64,000 nt of DNA, taken from the NCBI GenBank assembly GCA_963543925.1, contig CAUUCP010000005.1, forward strand, positions 8,567 to 72,566. The letters run 5' to 3'. The notes under the pieces are model-generated. The model ran no database searches and had not been told where the DNA came from. It saw nothing but the letters and a program-made list of their open reading frames with translations. The translations under genes and the position numbers were made by a program. Positions 53,324 to 61,885 of this stretch are shown piece by piece. Numbering within the stretch: the first letter of the stretch is position 1; each line of letters starts with the position of its first letter. This stretch comes from Bacteroides_D sp963543925. GTDB taxonomy: Bacteria > Bacteroidota > Bacteroidia > Bacteroidales > CAJPTX01.

Positions 53324-54679
53324 ATGGAGATGAGTAGTATGTGGAAAAAACTCGTGACAACGCTCGCCTTTGTCGGATTGCTGGGGGGCGTATTTGCACA
53401 GAGTGGGACGGTACCGTTAGAGATAGTAAAATCCGACGAAGGACGCATTGAGATCCGCAAGACGGAATTCGAGGGATCTACAGATGATCCTGATAATGTG
53501 ATCATCAACAAGATTCTAGAGAAGGCAGAAGAGTCACCCTACAATATCGAAAAGGGATTTTTCTATGCCGTGGTGATCTATCCGAAGAAAGGTTTTGCTG
53601 TTGAAAAGGTGGTTTGGGAAAATGAGAATGGGAATCCTAAGCAGAGGGATTTGACTATACAGAATCGTTTCAATAGTAACGGCGAATTTCAGTACAAGTT
53701 CGCCTTGTTTGGTTATAGCAGCAAAACACCCGTAACGAGCTCGAAGCTTATTCCTACGTTTGTCAAAAGCTCTGTCGTAGTGAATTTCCCTCCCCTAGAG
53801 CGTGAGAAGGGGAGTTTCAAGCTTTTCTCTTTGGAAGATAAGGATAATCCAAAGGAACTCGCTACGGGGGATGAGGTGCCGCAGGAGTCTTTTGTCAAGA
53901 TTCAGGTAACCCCGTTTGATAAGACTAAGCGCCCGAAGGTGAGTTATATGAACAAGACCAAGATGGTTTCTATGCGTTCTCTGGTGGGGAAGTCTGGTGT
54001 ATTCGAAGGGCAGTTCAATGTAGGGAAGGATAATGTAACGCTTGATGACATTACATTTGAAAAAGACAACGTACAGGTTGTGGTCACCTTCCCGCCTAAG
54101 AAACTAGGTACCATGGTGCTCAAGAGTAAAGAAATGGATAATGCGGAACTAAAGGAGCTCAAGGGATCAGAATCCGTACTCCGGAATTCGGAACTCGCGT
54201 TTGAAATTACCACTGCTGATCCCGCAAAAGAACCAACCTTGACCTATATTTATGCTCAGGAGCAGTTGGATCAAGAGGGGAAAGGGAAAATGGGAAAAGA
54301 GGAAGACGAGAAGGTCGATCTCCCCTTAAAGAAGGGAGATGATGGTATCTACAGAGCCACCTTGACTAAGGTGTTATTCCCCGTGAGTTTCCAGCTTAAG
54401 TTTGGGAATGAAGATGTGACTAACCCAGTGGAAGAGAGTGTGTTGGACAATGTCTCGGTATTCCCTAATCCGTTCGATAGTCGCTTCTATATCCAAGCTC
54501 CAGAAGGAGAGGTGACGGGCTATGAACTCCTCTCGTTGCAGGGACAACTCCTTCAAACTGGCGTAGTCACGGGGGCAAAGAGTGTGGTCAATACCGAAGA
54601 GCTCCCCTTGGGAATGTACCTCCTTCGTGTAAAAGGAGTGCGTGGCGAGACAAAGACCTTGCGTATTATAAAGCGTTAA
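53324..54679 (+). CDS. Secreted protein with T9SS type A sorting domain
   Basis: 451 residues from the first ATG; ATGs at codons 3 and 6 are also possible, and the sixth (MWKKLVTTLAFVGLLGGVFAQ) gives the most compact signal peptide. The middle is beta-rich and lysine/glutamate-rich (e.g. VVIYPKKGFAVEKVVWENENG, LKKGDDGIYRATLTKVLFPVS), perhaps Ig-like repeats, without a known enzyme motif. The C-terminal ~75 residues are a type A sorting domain (NVSVFPNPFDSRFYI, YELLSLQGQLLQTGVV, LPLGMYLLRVKG...LRIIKR). It should reach the surface through the same T9SS that uses PorT. Its function is unknown. Confidence 0.82.
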   Translation: MEMSSMWKKLVTTLAFVGLLGGVFAQSGTVPLEIVKSDEGRIEIRKTEFEGSTDDPDNVIINKILEKAEESPYNIEKGFFYAVVIYPKKGFAVEKVVWENENGNPKQRDLTIQNRFNSNGEFQYKFALFGYSSKTPVTSSKLIPTFVKSSVVVNFPPLEREKGSFKLFSLEDKDNPKELATGDEVPQESFVKIQVTPFDKTKRPKVSYMNKTKMVSMRSLVGKSGVFEGQFNVGKDNVTLDDITFEKDNVQVVVTFPPKKLGTMVLKSKEMDNAELKELKGSESVLRNSELAFEITTADPAKEPTLTYIYAQEQLDQEGKGKMGKEEDEKVDLPLKKGDDGIYRATLTKVLFPVSFQLKFGNEDVTNPVEESVLDNVSVFPNPFDSRFYIQAPEGEVTGYELLSLQGQLLQTGVVTGAKSVVNTEELPLGMYLLRVKGVRGETKTLRIIKR

Positions 54680-54698
54680 GTATACATAGTGTGTATAC
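54680..54698. repeat. Short inverted repeat after the T9SS cargo gene
   Basis: GTATACA and TGTATAC, 7 bases each with a 5-base spacer, lie directly after the stop codon. The stem is AT-rich and no strong T-run follows, so it may be an operator for the aminotransferase gene or a weak terminator. Confidence 0.4.
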
Positions 54699-54777
54699 GA
54701 AGTGGTTTATTTTTCCTAACTTGCCAACAAGAAAAAAGGCAGTCTTTTGCCAATCACTTACCTAAAACGTTACACCA

Positions 54778-55986
54778 ATGGTTAAGGAATTGGATTCGTT
54801 GTTCTCTTCGAGTGCAAAGCGGATGCGTCGCTCCGCGATCCGTGAATTGTTGAAGTTGGTTCAGAAGCCCGACATCATCTCGTTTGCTGGCGGCTTGCCC
54901 GCACCAGAGACCTTCCCTGTGGAAGAGATGAAAGAGATCATCGTAAAGATGTTGGACGAAGAGGGACGCCAAGCCATGCAGTATGGGGCTACGGAGGGGG
55001 ATATGCGCCTCCGCGAGCTCTTGGTAGCACGTTACCAGAAGCAGGGCCTCAAGGTCTCTCTTGAAAACTTGATTATTACCACCGCTTCGCAACAAGCACT
55101 GGACTTGCTCCCTAAGATCTTTGTAGACAAGGGAGATACTATCATTTGCGGATTGCCCTCATACTTGGGAGCGCTACAAGCGTTTGTCAACTATGGTGCT
55201 AATCTGGTCGGAGTACCGCTGGATGACAAGGGGATGCGTGCTGACCTGCTCGACGCCAAGCTCGCCGAGTTGCAGAAGCAGGGGATTCGCCCTAAGTTCA
55301 TCTACTGTATCCCTGACTTCCAGAACCCTGCGGGTATTACCATGCCCGAGTCGCGACGGAAAGAGATTATCGCCATTGCGCAGAAGTATGATATCTTGAT
55401 CCTTGAGGATAGCCCTTACCGTGAAATCCGATTTGCAGGTAAGGAACAACCCACGATCTATCAATTGGCTGACGAAGGGCGTGTCGTACTCTTGGGAACC
55501 TTCTCAAAGACTTTTGCGCCAGGATTCCGTATCGGGTGGGTAATTGCAGATCCGCAGATTATCGACAAGATTGTCATGGCAAAGCAGGCTACCGACCTCT
55601 GTACCCCGCCTTTTGTACAGAAGATCGCAGCTCGTTATATGGAGGCGGGGCTCTTTGATAAGAACCTCGTCGGGATCATTGAAAACTATCGCGAAAAGCG
55701 ACAGGTCATGATCGACTCCTTCAAGAAGTACATGCCCGAGGGGGTTACCTGGACCGAGCCCGAGGGGGGATTGTTCCTCTTCCTAACCTTGCCAGAGTAT
55801 ATGGATGCTGAGGAACTCTTCAAGATTGCGATCGAGGAGAAAGTCGCTTTCGTACTGGGGACGACCTTCTTCTGCGACGGTACGGGAAAGAACACACTTC
55901 GTTGCAACTTCTCTTACATGTCCAAGGAAAAGAATGAAGAGGGAGTAAAGCGCCTTGCGAACGCCATCAAGAAGCTTATGAAATAG
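54778..55986 (+). CDS. PLP-dependent aminotransferase, 2-aminoadipate/LysN-like
   Basis: A 402-residue fold-type I aminotransferase. It shows ISFAGGLPAPETFP (typical of the LysN/KAT-like group), QYGATEGDMRLRELL, TASQQALDLL, CIPDFQNPAGITM, ILEDSPYREIRF and the PLP-lysine motif LGTFSKTFAPGFRIGWV. The C-terminal part has PEGGLFLFLTLP and LRCNFSYM. It is cytoplasmic and likely acts on branched-chain, aromatic or 2-aminoadipate-type amino acids. No MocR-type regulator domain is fused. It ends in a strong terminator. Confidence 0.88.
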   Translation: MVKELDSLFSSSAKRMRRSAIRELLKLVQKPDIISFAGGLPAPETFPVEEMKEIIVKMLDEEGRQAMQYGATEGDMRLRELLVARYQKQGLKVSLENLIITTASQQALDLLPKIFVDKGDTIICGLPSYLGALQAFVNYGANLVGVPLDDKGMRADLLDAKLAELQKQGIRPKFIYCIPDFQNPAGITMPESRRKEIIAIAQKYDILILEDSPYREIRFAGKEQPTIYQLADEGRVVLLGTFSKTFAPGFRIGWVIADPQIIDKIVMAKQATDLCTPPFVQKIAARYMEAGLFDKNLVGIIENYREKRQVMIDSFKKYMPEGVTWTEPEGGLFLFLTLPEYMDAEELFKIAIEEKVAFVLGTTFFCDGTGKNTLRCNFSYMSKEKNEEGVKRLANAIKKLMK

Positions 55987-56020
55987 GTAGCGTAGGGCTT
56001 TCTGCGCCAACCTTTACTGA

Positions 56021-56053
56021 AAACGTAGCCCTATGATTGGGGCTACGTTTTTT
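56021..56053 (+). terminator. Intrinsic terminator after the aminotransferase
   Basis: A perfect 11-bp stem (56021-56031 with 56040-56050), an 8-base loop and a run of T (gtttttttg). It lies 35 bases after the stop. Confidence 0.9.
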
Positions 56054-56370
56054 GTATAAGAAAAATGGTGGGGATTATCTTGGGCGTTGTATTGTGGACT
56101 GCCCACGTCAGCATTTCATACCGCTATACGTTATGGCGCTAGGTCACAAAGAGAGCATCAATGGTAGAGAGGTGTCTATTGTGCTGTTACCTTGTCTTGG
56201 TAGCCCATCTTTTTTACTTTTGTGGTGTAAAGGTTGTGGAACGAGTGAGGTCGGTAACGTGAATTTCAGAGCGTGTGGAGAGTACACTTAATTTGTTAAT
56301 TTTGGAGCACGAGTATTCTGGTGGGGCGTGAAACTAAAAGGCATTAGGGGTAGGAAACTTTGACGGAAAG
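56054..56370 (+). other. 317-base intergenic region with two promoter-like boxes
   Basis: No supported gene. An 84-codon open frame crosses it but starts inside the terminator. Two full -7 matches appear, TActTTTG at 56215-56222 (with CTTG about 20 bases upstream) and TAatTTTG at 56297-56304. Either could drive the downstream VWA-like gene; the second leaves a 5' leader of about 60 bases. Confidence 0.5.
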
Positions 56371-57993
56371 ATGATGGGGTGGTATGAGTTATCGGAGTCA
56401 GGGGCTGGTAAGCTCTCTTTTCGGAGTGGAAGCTGGGGGCGTATCTTCTGGCTAATCCTCTTGCTTCTTAGTCCTGTGTTACCTCTTTTGGGGCAAACGC
56501 CCGATTCGTTAGCAGCGTCCTCGCAAACGCAGAAACGTATAAAAGCGAAGTTTGAAGTCTTGACGGCGAATGAGACCCCCTTTGTAGGGATGGTAATCTT
56601 GGTCAGTGACGGAGGAGACCGAGTCTATCTTCATCCCAATCGTTTCGGACTGGCCTTTGTCGACCTTCTTCCCGAAACGCGGTATTCTGTCTCCGTGGAC
56701 GGTTTTCCAAAGTTTACACACTTGGTCACAAGTTCGCTAGAGGAAGGGGATATGGAAAACGAACTGATCCTCCCCCCTACGGTATTGCACGGACAGACTG
56801 CGCAAGAGGGGCATGGGCTCATCCTTTTTACTTATCTAGATAAAGATGCACAGCCCCTTGCCGATCGTCTTCTCTACTGTACGGCGGACAATGGTCAGTT
56901 CTATACAGGGCGCACGGACAGGTTTGGTAAGGCGCGTGTGGAGGTGCCTCTTGGACATCGCTACACCTTTAGTGTGGAGGAACAAAAAGAGTTTGACGAG
57001 CATACCTTTACTCTTTACCCTCCGTTGCAGACCGCCGAGATCTCGCTCATGCAGGGAAAGCCACACGTCAAGAAAAAGCCAGCTGTGGCTCAGCAACGGA
57101 CGATTTCTCAACGGAAGGTTGTCCCCGCGAAGCCTCGTTTTCATACTCGGCGAGATAGTTTGCAGGCAGCTACGCGGCGTATCAAACCGATTAAGACGAA
57201 ACAATCACCACAGGCGTTTACTATCCCTGTACGGGCAACGCCTCAGACAGAACCTATCGTCGCGAAGCGGATACTTGAGGGCGTCTATATGTTGCGAAAT
57301 GTCGTGCAGCGAGAAAGTAGTGTTGACACCCTATTTATCAATCATTCGCAGCTTACGCTTCTTCAAACTCTTGATCGTAAGATCTATGACAGTGCTGTCT
57401 ATGTCGTGGACGTCACGTGTAGTATGGATTTCTTTTTAGACGAATATCTCCTCTGGCTCTCATTGACCGAAGATACTCCTCATCTTTTGGGAGGCGTCTT
57501 CTTTAACGATGGAGATAATCTCCCTGATGAAGCTAAACCTATTGGTATGACAGGGGGGATTCGAGCCACGAGTCCCACGCTTGAGGAGGCTACCGAGGTG
57601 CTCGCAACCTCGATCTCCTACGACTGCGGCGGTGCGACGCCAGAGAATGACCTAGAGGCGCTCCTGTATGCCCAAGCTCATTTCCCAGAAGCTAAGCAGT
57701 TTATCTTGGTCGCCGACAATGGAAGTGACGTGCGCGATCTAGAGCTTCTCTCTCAACTTGAGAAACCAGTACACGTGATCCTCTGCTCGTCCTCAGAGTT
57801 GGGTGAGAAGAATCCGCCGAATGCCGATTATGTAAGTATTGCCCAAGCTACTGGGGGATCATTGAGCTCGTTGCGAGAGGACTTGCAAATCCTGCAGGAT
57901 AGCAAGAAGCCCAATGAGATCACTGTAGGGCGTTGGAAATATCTCCGACTGAAGAACCGTTTTGTACGTCCTCCGCATGCTACCCATCACTAG
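56371..57993 (+). CDS. Secreted protein with Ig-like domains and a VWA-like domain
   Basis: A 540-residue protein with a long leader and a signal-peptide core near residues 28-45 (WLILLLLSPVLPLLG), then Q. Residues ~55-130 and ~150-225 are two carboxypeptidase/Ig-like beta domains. A basic, proline-rich linker follows (~230-310). Residues ~345-525 look like a von Willebrand A fold: YVVDVTCSMDFFLDEYL (MIDAS-like DxTxS), GGATPENDLEALLYA and QFILVADNGSD. It probably binds a metal and a partner at the envelope. No sorting domain is visible at the C-terminus (RFVRPPHATHH). It overlaps ung by 17 bases and lies close to porT. Confidence 0.75.
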   Translation: MMGWYELSESGAGKLSFRSGSWGRIFWLILLLLSPVLPLLGQTPDSLAASSQTQKRIKAKFEVLTANETPFVGMVILVSDGGDRVYLHPNRFGLAFVDLLPETRYSVSVDGFPKFTHLVTSSLEEGDMENELILPPTVLHGQTAQEGHGLILFTYLDKDAQPLADRLLYCTADNGQFYTGRTDRFGKARVEVPLGHRYTFSVEEQKEFDEHTFTLYPPLQTAEISLMQGKPHVKKKPAVAQQRTISQRKVVPAKPRFHTRRDSLQAATRRIKPIKTKQSPQAFTIPVRATPQTEPIVAKRILEGVYMLRNVVQRESSVDTLFINHSQLTLLQTLDRKIYDSAVYVVDVTCSMDFFLDEYLLWLSLTEDTPHLLGGVFFNDGDNLPDEAKPIGMTGGIRATSPTLEEATEVLATSISYDCGGATPENDLEALLYAQAHFPEAKQFILVADNGSDVRDLELLSQLEKPVHVILCSSSELGEKNPPNADYVSIAQATGGSLSSLREDLQILQDSKKPNEITVGRWKYLRLKNRFVRPPHATHH

Positions 57994-58675
57994 ACTTATC
58001 CCCTCCGACTGGCGAGAGGCGCTTGAGGAGTGTGGTGCTCTTCCACACATCGAGACTTTGCTGCACAAGATAGAGATGCTGCGTGGCGAGGGGAAGGTTA
58101 TCTATCCGAGCGAGGAGTTGATCTTTCATTCGTTGTGGATGACCCCCTTGTCGGAGGTTCGGTGTATCATTATCGGGCAGGATCCCTACATCAATCCGCA
58201 GCAAGCGATGGGGCTAGCATTTGCAGTCCCGCGCGGAAGCGTCATCCCCCCCTCGCTTCGTAATATCTTTACGGAACTGCAGCGGGAGTATGGTGGGGAG
58301 CGTCGCACTAATGGAGATCTCCACGATTGGGCTGCACAGGGGGTGCTATTGCTCAATGCTATTTTGACGGTCGAGGCTGGGCATAGTGCAGCTCATGCTT
58401 CATTGGGCTGGCAGTGTATTACACGCAAATTGGTCTCTCTTGCACTGCGAACCTCCCAGCCGCAAGTCGTCTTTCTTTGGGGACAATATGCGCGTAAGTT
58501 AGTAGAGGGGGTGGAAGAGCTCTCGACACCACAAAAGCTCGTACTTACGGCCGCACATCCTGTTGCTGCGACACGTTGTAACAGCTTTGCGGGGTGTGGG
58601 CATTTCCTATTAGCCAATAAGTGGTTTCTGAAACAAGGTCTCCCAGCGATCCAGTGGTCGGAACAAGAGTCCTAA
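57977..58675 (+). CDS. ung: Uracil-DNA glycosylase (family 1), with altered leucine loop
   Basis: 232 residues from the ATG at 57977, overlapping the end of the VWA-like gene. Motifs are IIGQDPYINPQQAMGLAFAV (water-activating GQDPY), PPSLRNIFTEL, LLLNAILTVEAGHSAAH and VFLWGQYA. The catalytic His is in AAHPVAATRCNSFAGCGHF. The usual HPSPLS loop is replaced by HPVAAT, so the intercalating leucine is Ala, and the His after GQDPY is Ile. It removes uracil from DNA in base-excision repair; activity with these changes is uncertain. Confidence 0.9.
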   Translation: MLPITRLIPSDWREALEECGALPHIETLLHKIEMLRGEGKVIYPSEELIFHSLWMTPLSEVRCIIIGQDPYINPQQAMGLAFAVPRGSVIPPSLRNIFTELQREYGGERRTNGDLHDWAAQGVLLLNAILTVEAGHSAAHASLGWQCITRKLVSLALRTSQPQVVFLWGQYARKLVEGVEELSTPQKLVLTAAHPVAATRCNSFAGCGHFLLANKWFLKQGLPAIQWSEQES

Positions 58676-58767
58676 CCCGTGGCACGGAATAGGGAGTCTC
58701 TTGCCGCAATAATGCGTATAGGTTTGGCGTTTTTAGGGGGCAAGTTACTGCCAAATAGATACGAAAA

Positions 58768-59583
58768 GTGCCATACTCGGTTCGTTGTTCAGATAGATTG
58801 ATAAAGGGAGGCGACAGCCACGTTGTTCGTTCGCGATCCTCTCTTTTGTGTGTCCTCCTTTTGTTCTTGCCCATCCTTTTACAGAATCCTCCCCTTTTTG
58901 CTCAAATCAGTACTGTACTCAACCGTCCGCGTAACGAAGAGCGTTTTTTGCGTTTTGGGATTGGAATTGGGCTCAATGTGATGGACTTCCGAATCAAGAA
59001 TTCGGGGCTACTTGTACAGCCGCCAAATTTTGCCGATTCTACGCGTTTCTGGGGGAGCGTGGATCAGGTACACCCAGGCTTCAATGTCAATGCCTTGGTG
59101 CGTTTCCGAATCAATAATGAGATGCACGTACGCGTACTCCCCGGGATCTGCTTTGGGCAGAGAGACGTCACCTTTTACAATGTAGGACGCAAGGGGATGC
59201 AGGCGAGCGAGGATATCCGGATGCAGATAGAGTCCTCCTATATCGAGATGCCGATCCTCTTTGTGTACGCTGTCCCTCGCCACTCCAATGTGCGCCCTTA
59301 TGCGTGTGCGGGGATTAACTTTCGTGCCGATATGGCTGCATTCAAGAAGCTGAAGATTGAGAATAATCAGTTCATCCGTTTGAATAAGTTCGATATGGCG
59401 TATGAGATAGGTTTGGGTGTAGAGCTCTATTTCCCTTACTTCAAGATGGCTCCTGAGATCAAGTGGTCGGGTGGCTTTCAAAATGCGCTAGCCCCAGACT
59501 TTGCTGAGGGGAAGGAGTATTACCATACGGCGATAAAAGATCTCACCTCGCAAATCGTTGTATTCTCTTTAATCTTTGAATAA
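58768..59583 (+). CDS. porT: Type IX secretion/gliding protein PorT
   Basis: 271 residues from a GTG at 58768; a TTG at 58798 is an alternative, and no ATG gives a full signal peptide. A hydrophobic leader (LLCVLLLFLPILL...LFAQ) is followed by an outer-membrane beta-barrel: FLRFGIGIGLNVMDFRIKNS, VRFRINNEMHVRVLPGICFGQRDV, RPYACAGINFRADMAA and YEIGLGVELYFPYFKMAPEIKWSGG, ending VVFSLIFE. These match PorT/SprT. The protein is needed for T9SS function in P. gingivalis, where its mutants fail to secrete gingipains. It fits with the type A and type B cargo genes in this window. Confidence 0.85.
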   Translation: MPYSVRCSDRLIKGGDSHVVRSRSSLLCVLLLFLPILLQNPPLFAQISTVLNRPRNEERFLRFGIGIGLNVMDFRIKNSGLLVQPPNFADSTRFWGSVDQVHPGFNVNALVRFRINNEMHVRVLPGICFGQRDVTFYNVGRKGMQASEDIRMQIESSYIEMPILFVYAVPRHSNVRPYACAGINFRADMAAFKKLKIENNQFIRLNKFDMAYEIGLGVELYFPYFKMAPEIKWSGGFQNALAPDFAEGKEYYHTAIKDLTSQIVVFSLIFE

Positions 59584-59609
59584 CAATCTCACCTTCGTAA
59601 ATCTTAGAC

Positions 59610-61352
59610 ATGCGTTTTGCTAATCTTCCGCTCCGCCATAAACTCTATTTCAACAACGTTTTCGGTGTGGGCTGTATCTTCGTCGGGGTAATCTTTACCT
59701 TTACCCTTATCCATCGGTTCTCGTTTTTGCAGGATGCACGTAGTCGCCTTGATGTAGGGATGGCTGCTGTGAATGAGTATGCGCTCCTGCTTCTTGCTGA
59801 TGTGAATGACCCTGCTACGGCTACGGCGCGCTCTCAAGAGGCGCAAAAGGATATTGATATCTTTACGAAGGTTGCTAAAGAGCTCGAAGAGCAATTCCGA
59901 GGTACAGAATACAGCGAAGGGCTTAGTATCTCTCTAGCGAAGATGCGCGAAGTGCCTACTCTGGGGACGGAGATCCTGCAGGCGTGGACCGACTTTGCAC
60001 AACAGACAAAGGTACTCGATGCCTCGCTCGATCATATAGAGACCATCCTTGAGACGCTCCCCAAGACGATACCTCTGTTGGAATATAAGCTTAAGTTGGC
60101 GGAGGTGATGGGGCGAATCCGTATGGAGAAGAATGCTCTGATGCAAGACTCGGAGGTTAGTCAGGAGATCGCCAGCACTTTGGAGTCCATGGCAAAGAGC
60201 GCTACGGAGGTCGGACAAACCGAGGTCGCTAAGGAACTCGCCGTTCTCTCCGACTCACATGCTGTTCTGAGTCGTATCCACCAGCGACGGGTAGAGAAGT
60301 CGGAGGCGCTCCGAAATACCTCGGCAACCCTACTGAATTACTATACAACCCAGCTCGCCTCGTCGCAAATTGAAAAGCAGAAGCAGACTAACCGTCTTTA
60401 TATCTTGGTCTCGGTCATGTTCTTGGCGGTGTGCTTGATCGCTTACTTCCTCATTACTTGGATTGTACGGTTGCAAGCAACCCCACTTCAGCTCCTAAAA
60501 CAGCTCCTAGAGGCTATGTCTACTGGAAAGCTCCAACGCATGGAGTCTTATCGGCACTACGGACTGCGTCAGGATGAGATTGGTTTTCTTTTTCGCTCCT
60601 TGTTTACCTTGCGCGAACGGTTTGCAGAGATCCTGCATTCTGTCTCTGGGGTATCGATGACTATTGAGAAAGCGACCGTCTTTTTGAACCAGACGGTAGA
60701 TACCATACATCGGAATACAAGCGAACAGGCAGGAGGTTTGGAAAGCGTCTCCAATGCCGTAGAGGAGATTACGGCGAGCATTGACAATAATGCCGAGCTT
60801 GCTGGACAGGCAGAAAAGATCATGACGCATAGTAAGCAAGTCTTTGAGGCACTTGCCAAGGACGGAGAGGCGAGTGTGAGGGCCGTGCGGAATATTGCTG
60901 CACGTATCGACGTCGTGAGCGAATTGGCACAACAGACCAATATCCTTGCGCTGAATGCTGCTGTAGAGGCAGCGCGTGCCGGTGAATATGGGCGTGGTTT
61001 TTCCGTGGTCGCGACAGAAGTGAGAAAGCTCGCCGAACGTAGCGGTACTACCGCTTCGGAGGTCGTTACCTATGCTAACGAGGCGCTCCAAGCCAACGAG
61101 AAAACGGCACTACAGATAAACTCGCTCGGTCAAGAGCTTGTAAAGTCGGTAGAGATGGCCTCGGGAGGTCGTGCAGCAAGTGAGCAGATGGCTATCGGTG
61201 CCAACTCTATTAATGAGACCATGCAGCACCTCAATCGTGCGTCGCAAGAAAATACGGGACAGAGTAATCTGCTCTCAGAACATGTTGAGGCGTTGGTCGC
61301 ACAAACCCATCAATTGACTGAACAGGTCTCCTTCTTCCAAATCGAGAACTAG
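59610..61352 (+). CDS. Methyl-accepting chemotaxis protein-like receptor
   Basis: 580 residues. One membrane helix at ~14-36 and another at ~268-292 (LYILVSVMFLAVCLIAYFLI) bracket a periplasmic helical domain. A linker with possible HAMP character follows. A cytoplasmic coiled-coil (~350-575) carries the conserved signalling tip ELAQQTNILALNAAVEAARAGEYGRGFSVVATEVRKLAERSG. No CheR-binding pentapeptide is present at the C-terminus (SFFQIEN). No che genes are in the window and Porphyromonas lacks flagella, so what it signals to is unknown. It follows porT by 26 bases and may share its transcript. Confidence 0.88.
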   Translation: MRFANLPLRHKLYFNNVFGVGCIFVGVIFTFTLIHRFSFLQDARSRLDVGMAAVNEYALLLLADVNDPATATARSQEAQKDIDIFTKVAKELEEQFRGTEYSEGLSISLAKMREVPTLGTEILQAWTDFAQQTKVLDASLDHIETILETLPKTIPLLEYKLKLAEVMGRIRMEKNALMQDSEVSQEIASTLESMAKSATEVGQTEVAKELAVLSDSHAVLSRIHQRRVEKSEALRNTSATLLNYYTTQLASSQIEKQKQTNRLYILVSVMFLAVCLIAYFLITWIVRLQATPLQLLKQLLEAMSTGKLQRMESYRHYGLRQDEIGFLFRSLFTLRERFAEILHSVSGVSMTIEKATVFLNQTVDTIHRNTSEQAGGLESVSNAVEEITASIDNNAELAGQAEKIMTHSKQVFEALAKDGEASVRAVRNIAARIDVVSELAQQTNILALNAAVEAARAGEYGRGFSVVATEVRKLAERSGTTASEVVTYANEALQANEKTALQINSLGQELVKSVEMASGGRAASEQMAIGANSINETMQHLNRASQENTGQSNLLSEHVEALVAQTHQLTEQVSFFQIEN

Positions 61353-61357
61353 GGACT

Positions 61358-61885
61358 ATGCAGGTCTATATCGTGCGTCATACGTCGGTCGATGTCCCTG
61401 TCGGTATTTGTTATGGGCAAACGGACGTCCCTGTGCGTGAAGCTTCTTTTGTGCAAGAAGCCGATGTTGTAAAGAAGAACCTTGCTGCGTTGGCTTTCGA
61501 TGCGGTCTTTACAAGCCCTCTGACCCGTGCTGTACGTCTTGCTGCCCATTGTGGATACCCAGATGCGCAACGGGACGACAGGCTGAAAGAACTCAATTTC
61601 GGAGAATGGGAGTGGACGTTTATCTATGAGAATGATTCCCCCGAGGTGCTCTATTGGTTCTCTCACCAAGTCGAGGCGCGTTGTCCTGGAGGAGAGTCTT
61701 TTCTAGATATGCAGGCGCGTCTTAAGGATTTCATCGAAGAACAACGTGCTCGCTACGAACGCATCTGTCTCTTTGCGCACGGGGGGATTCATCTGTGTGC
61801 AAAGATGCTTCATGGCGTCACTTTTCAAAATGATGTCTTTATGCACTTGCCACCTTATGGGAGTGTAGTGAGATATGACTTCTAA
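61358..61885 (+). CDS. Histidine phosphatase family protein (alpha-ribazole phosphatase-like)
   Basis: A 175-residue member of the phosphoglycerate mutase-like superfamily. N-terminal YIVRHTSVDVPVGICYGQTDVPV has the phospho-His RHT motif and the YGQTD run typical of CobC. LKELNFGEWEWTFIYE and LFAHGGIHLCA complete the active site. CobC removes phosphate from alpha-ribazole in cobalamin assembly, but other substrates cannot be ruled out and no cob genes are next to it. Its 3' end overlaps the TPR gene by 11 bases. Confidence 0.82.
   Translation: MQVYIVRHTSVDVPVGICYGQTDVPVREASFVQEADVVKKNLAALAFDAVFTSPLTRAVRLAAHCGYPDAQRDDRLKELNFGEWEWTFIYENDSPEVLYWFSHQVEARCPGGESFLDMQARLKDFIEEQRARYERICLFAHGGIHLCAKMLHGVTFQNDVFMHLPPYGSVVRYDF

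Noticed and set aside
56037..56291. An 84-codon open frame after the aminotransferase
   Set aside because: It starts inside the terminator hairpin, has no ribosome site or domain, and overlaps promoter-like boxes.
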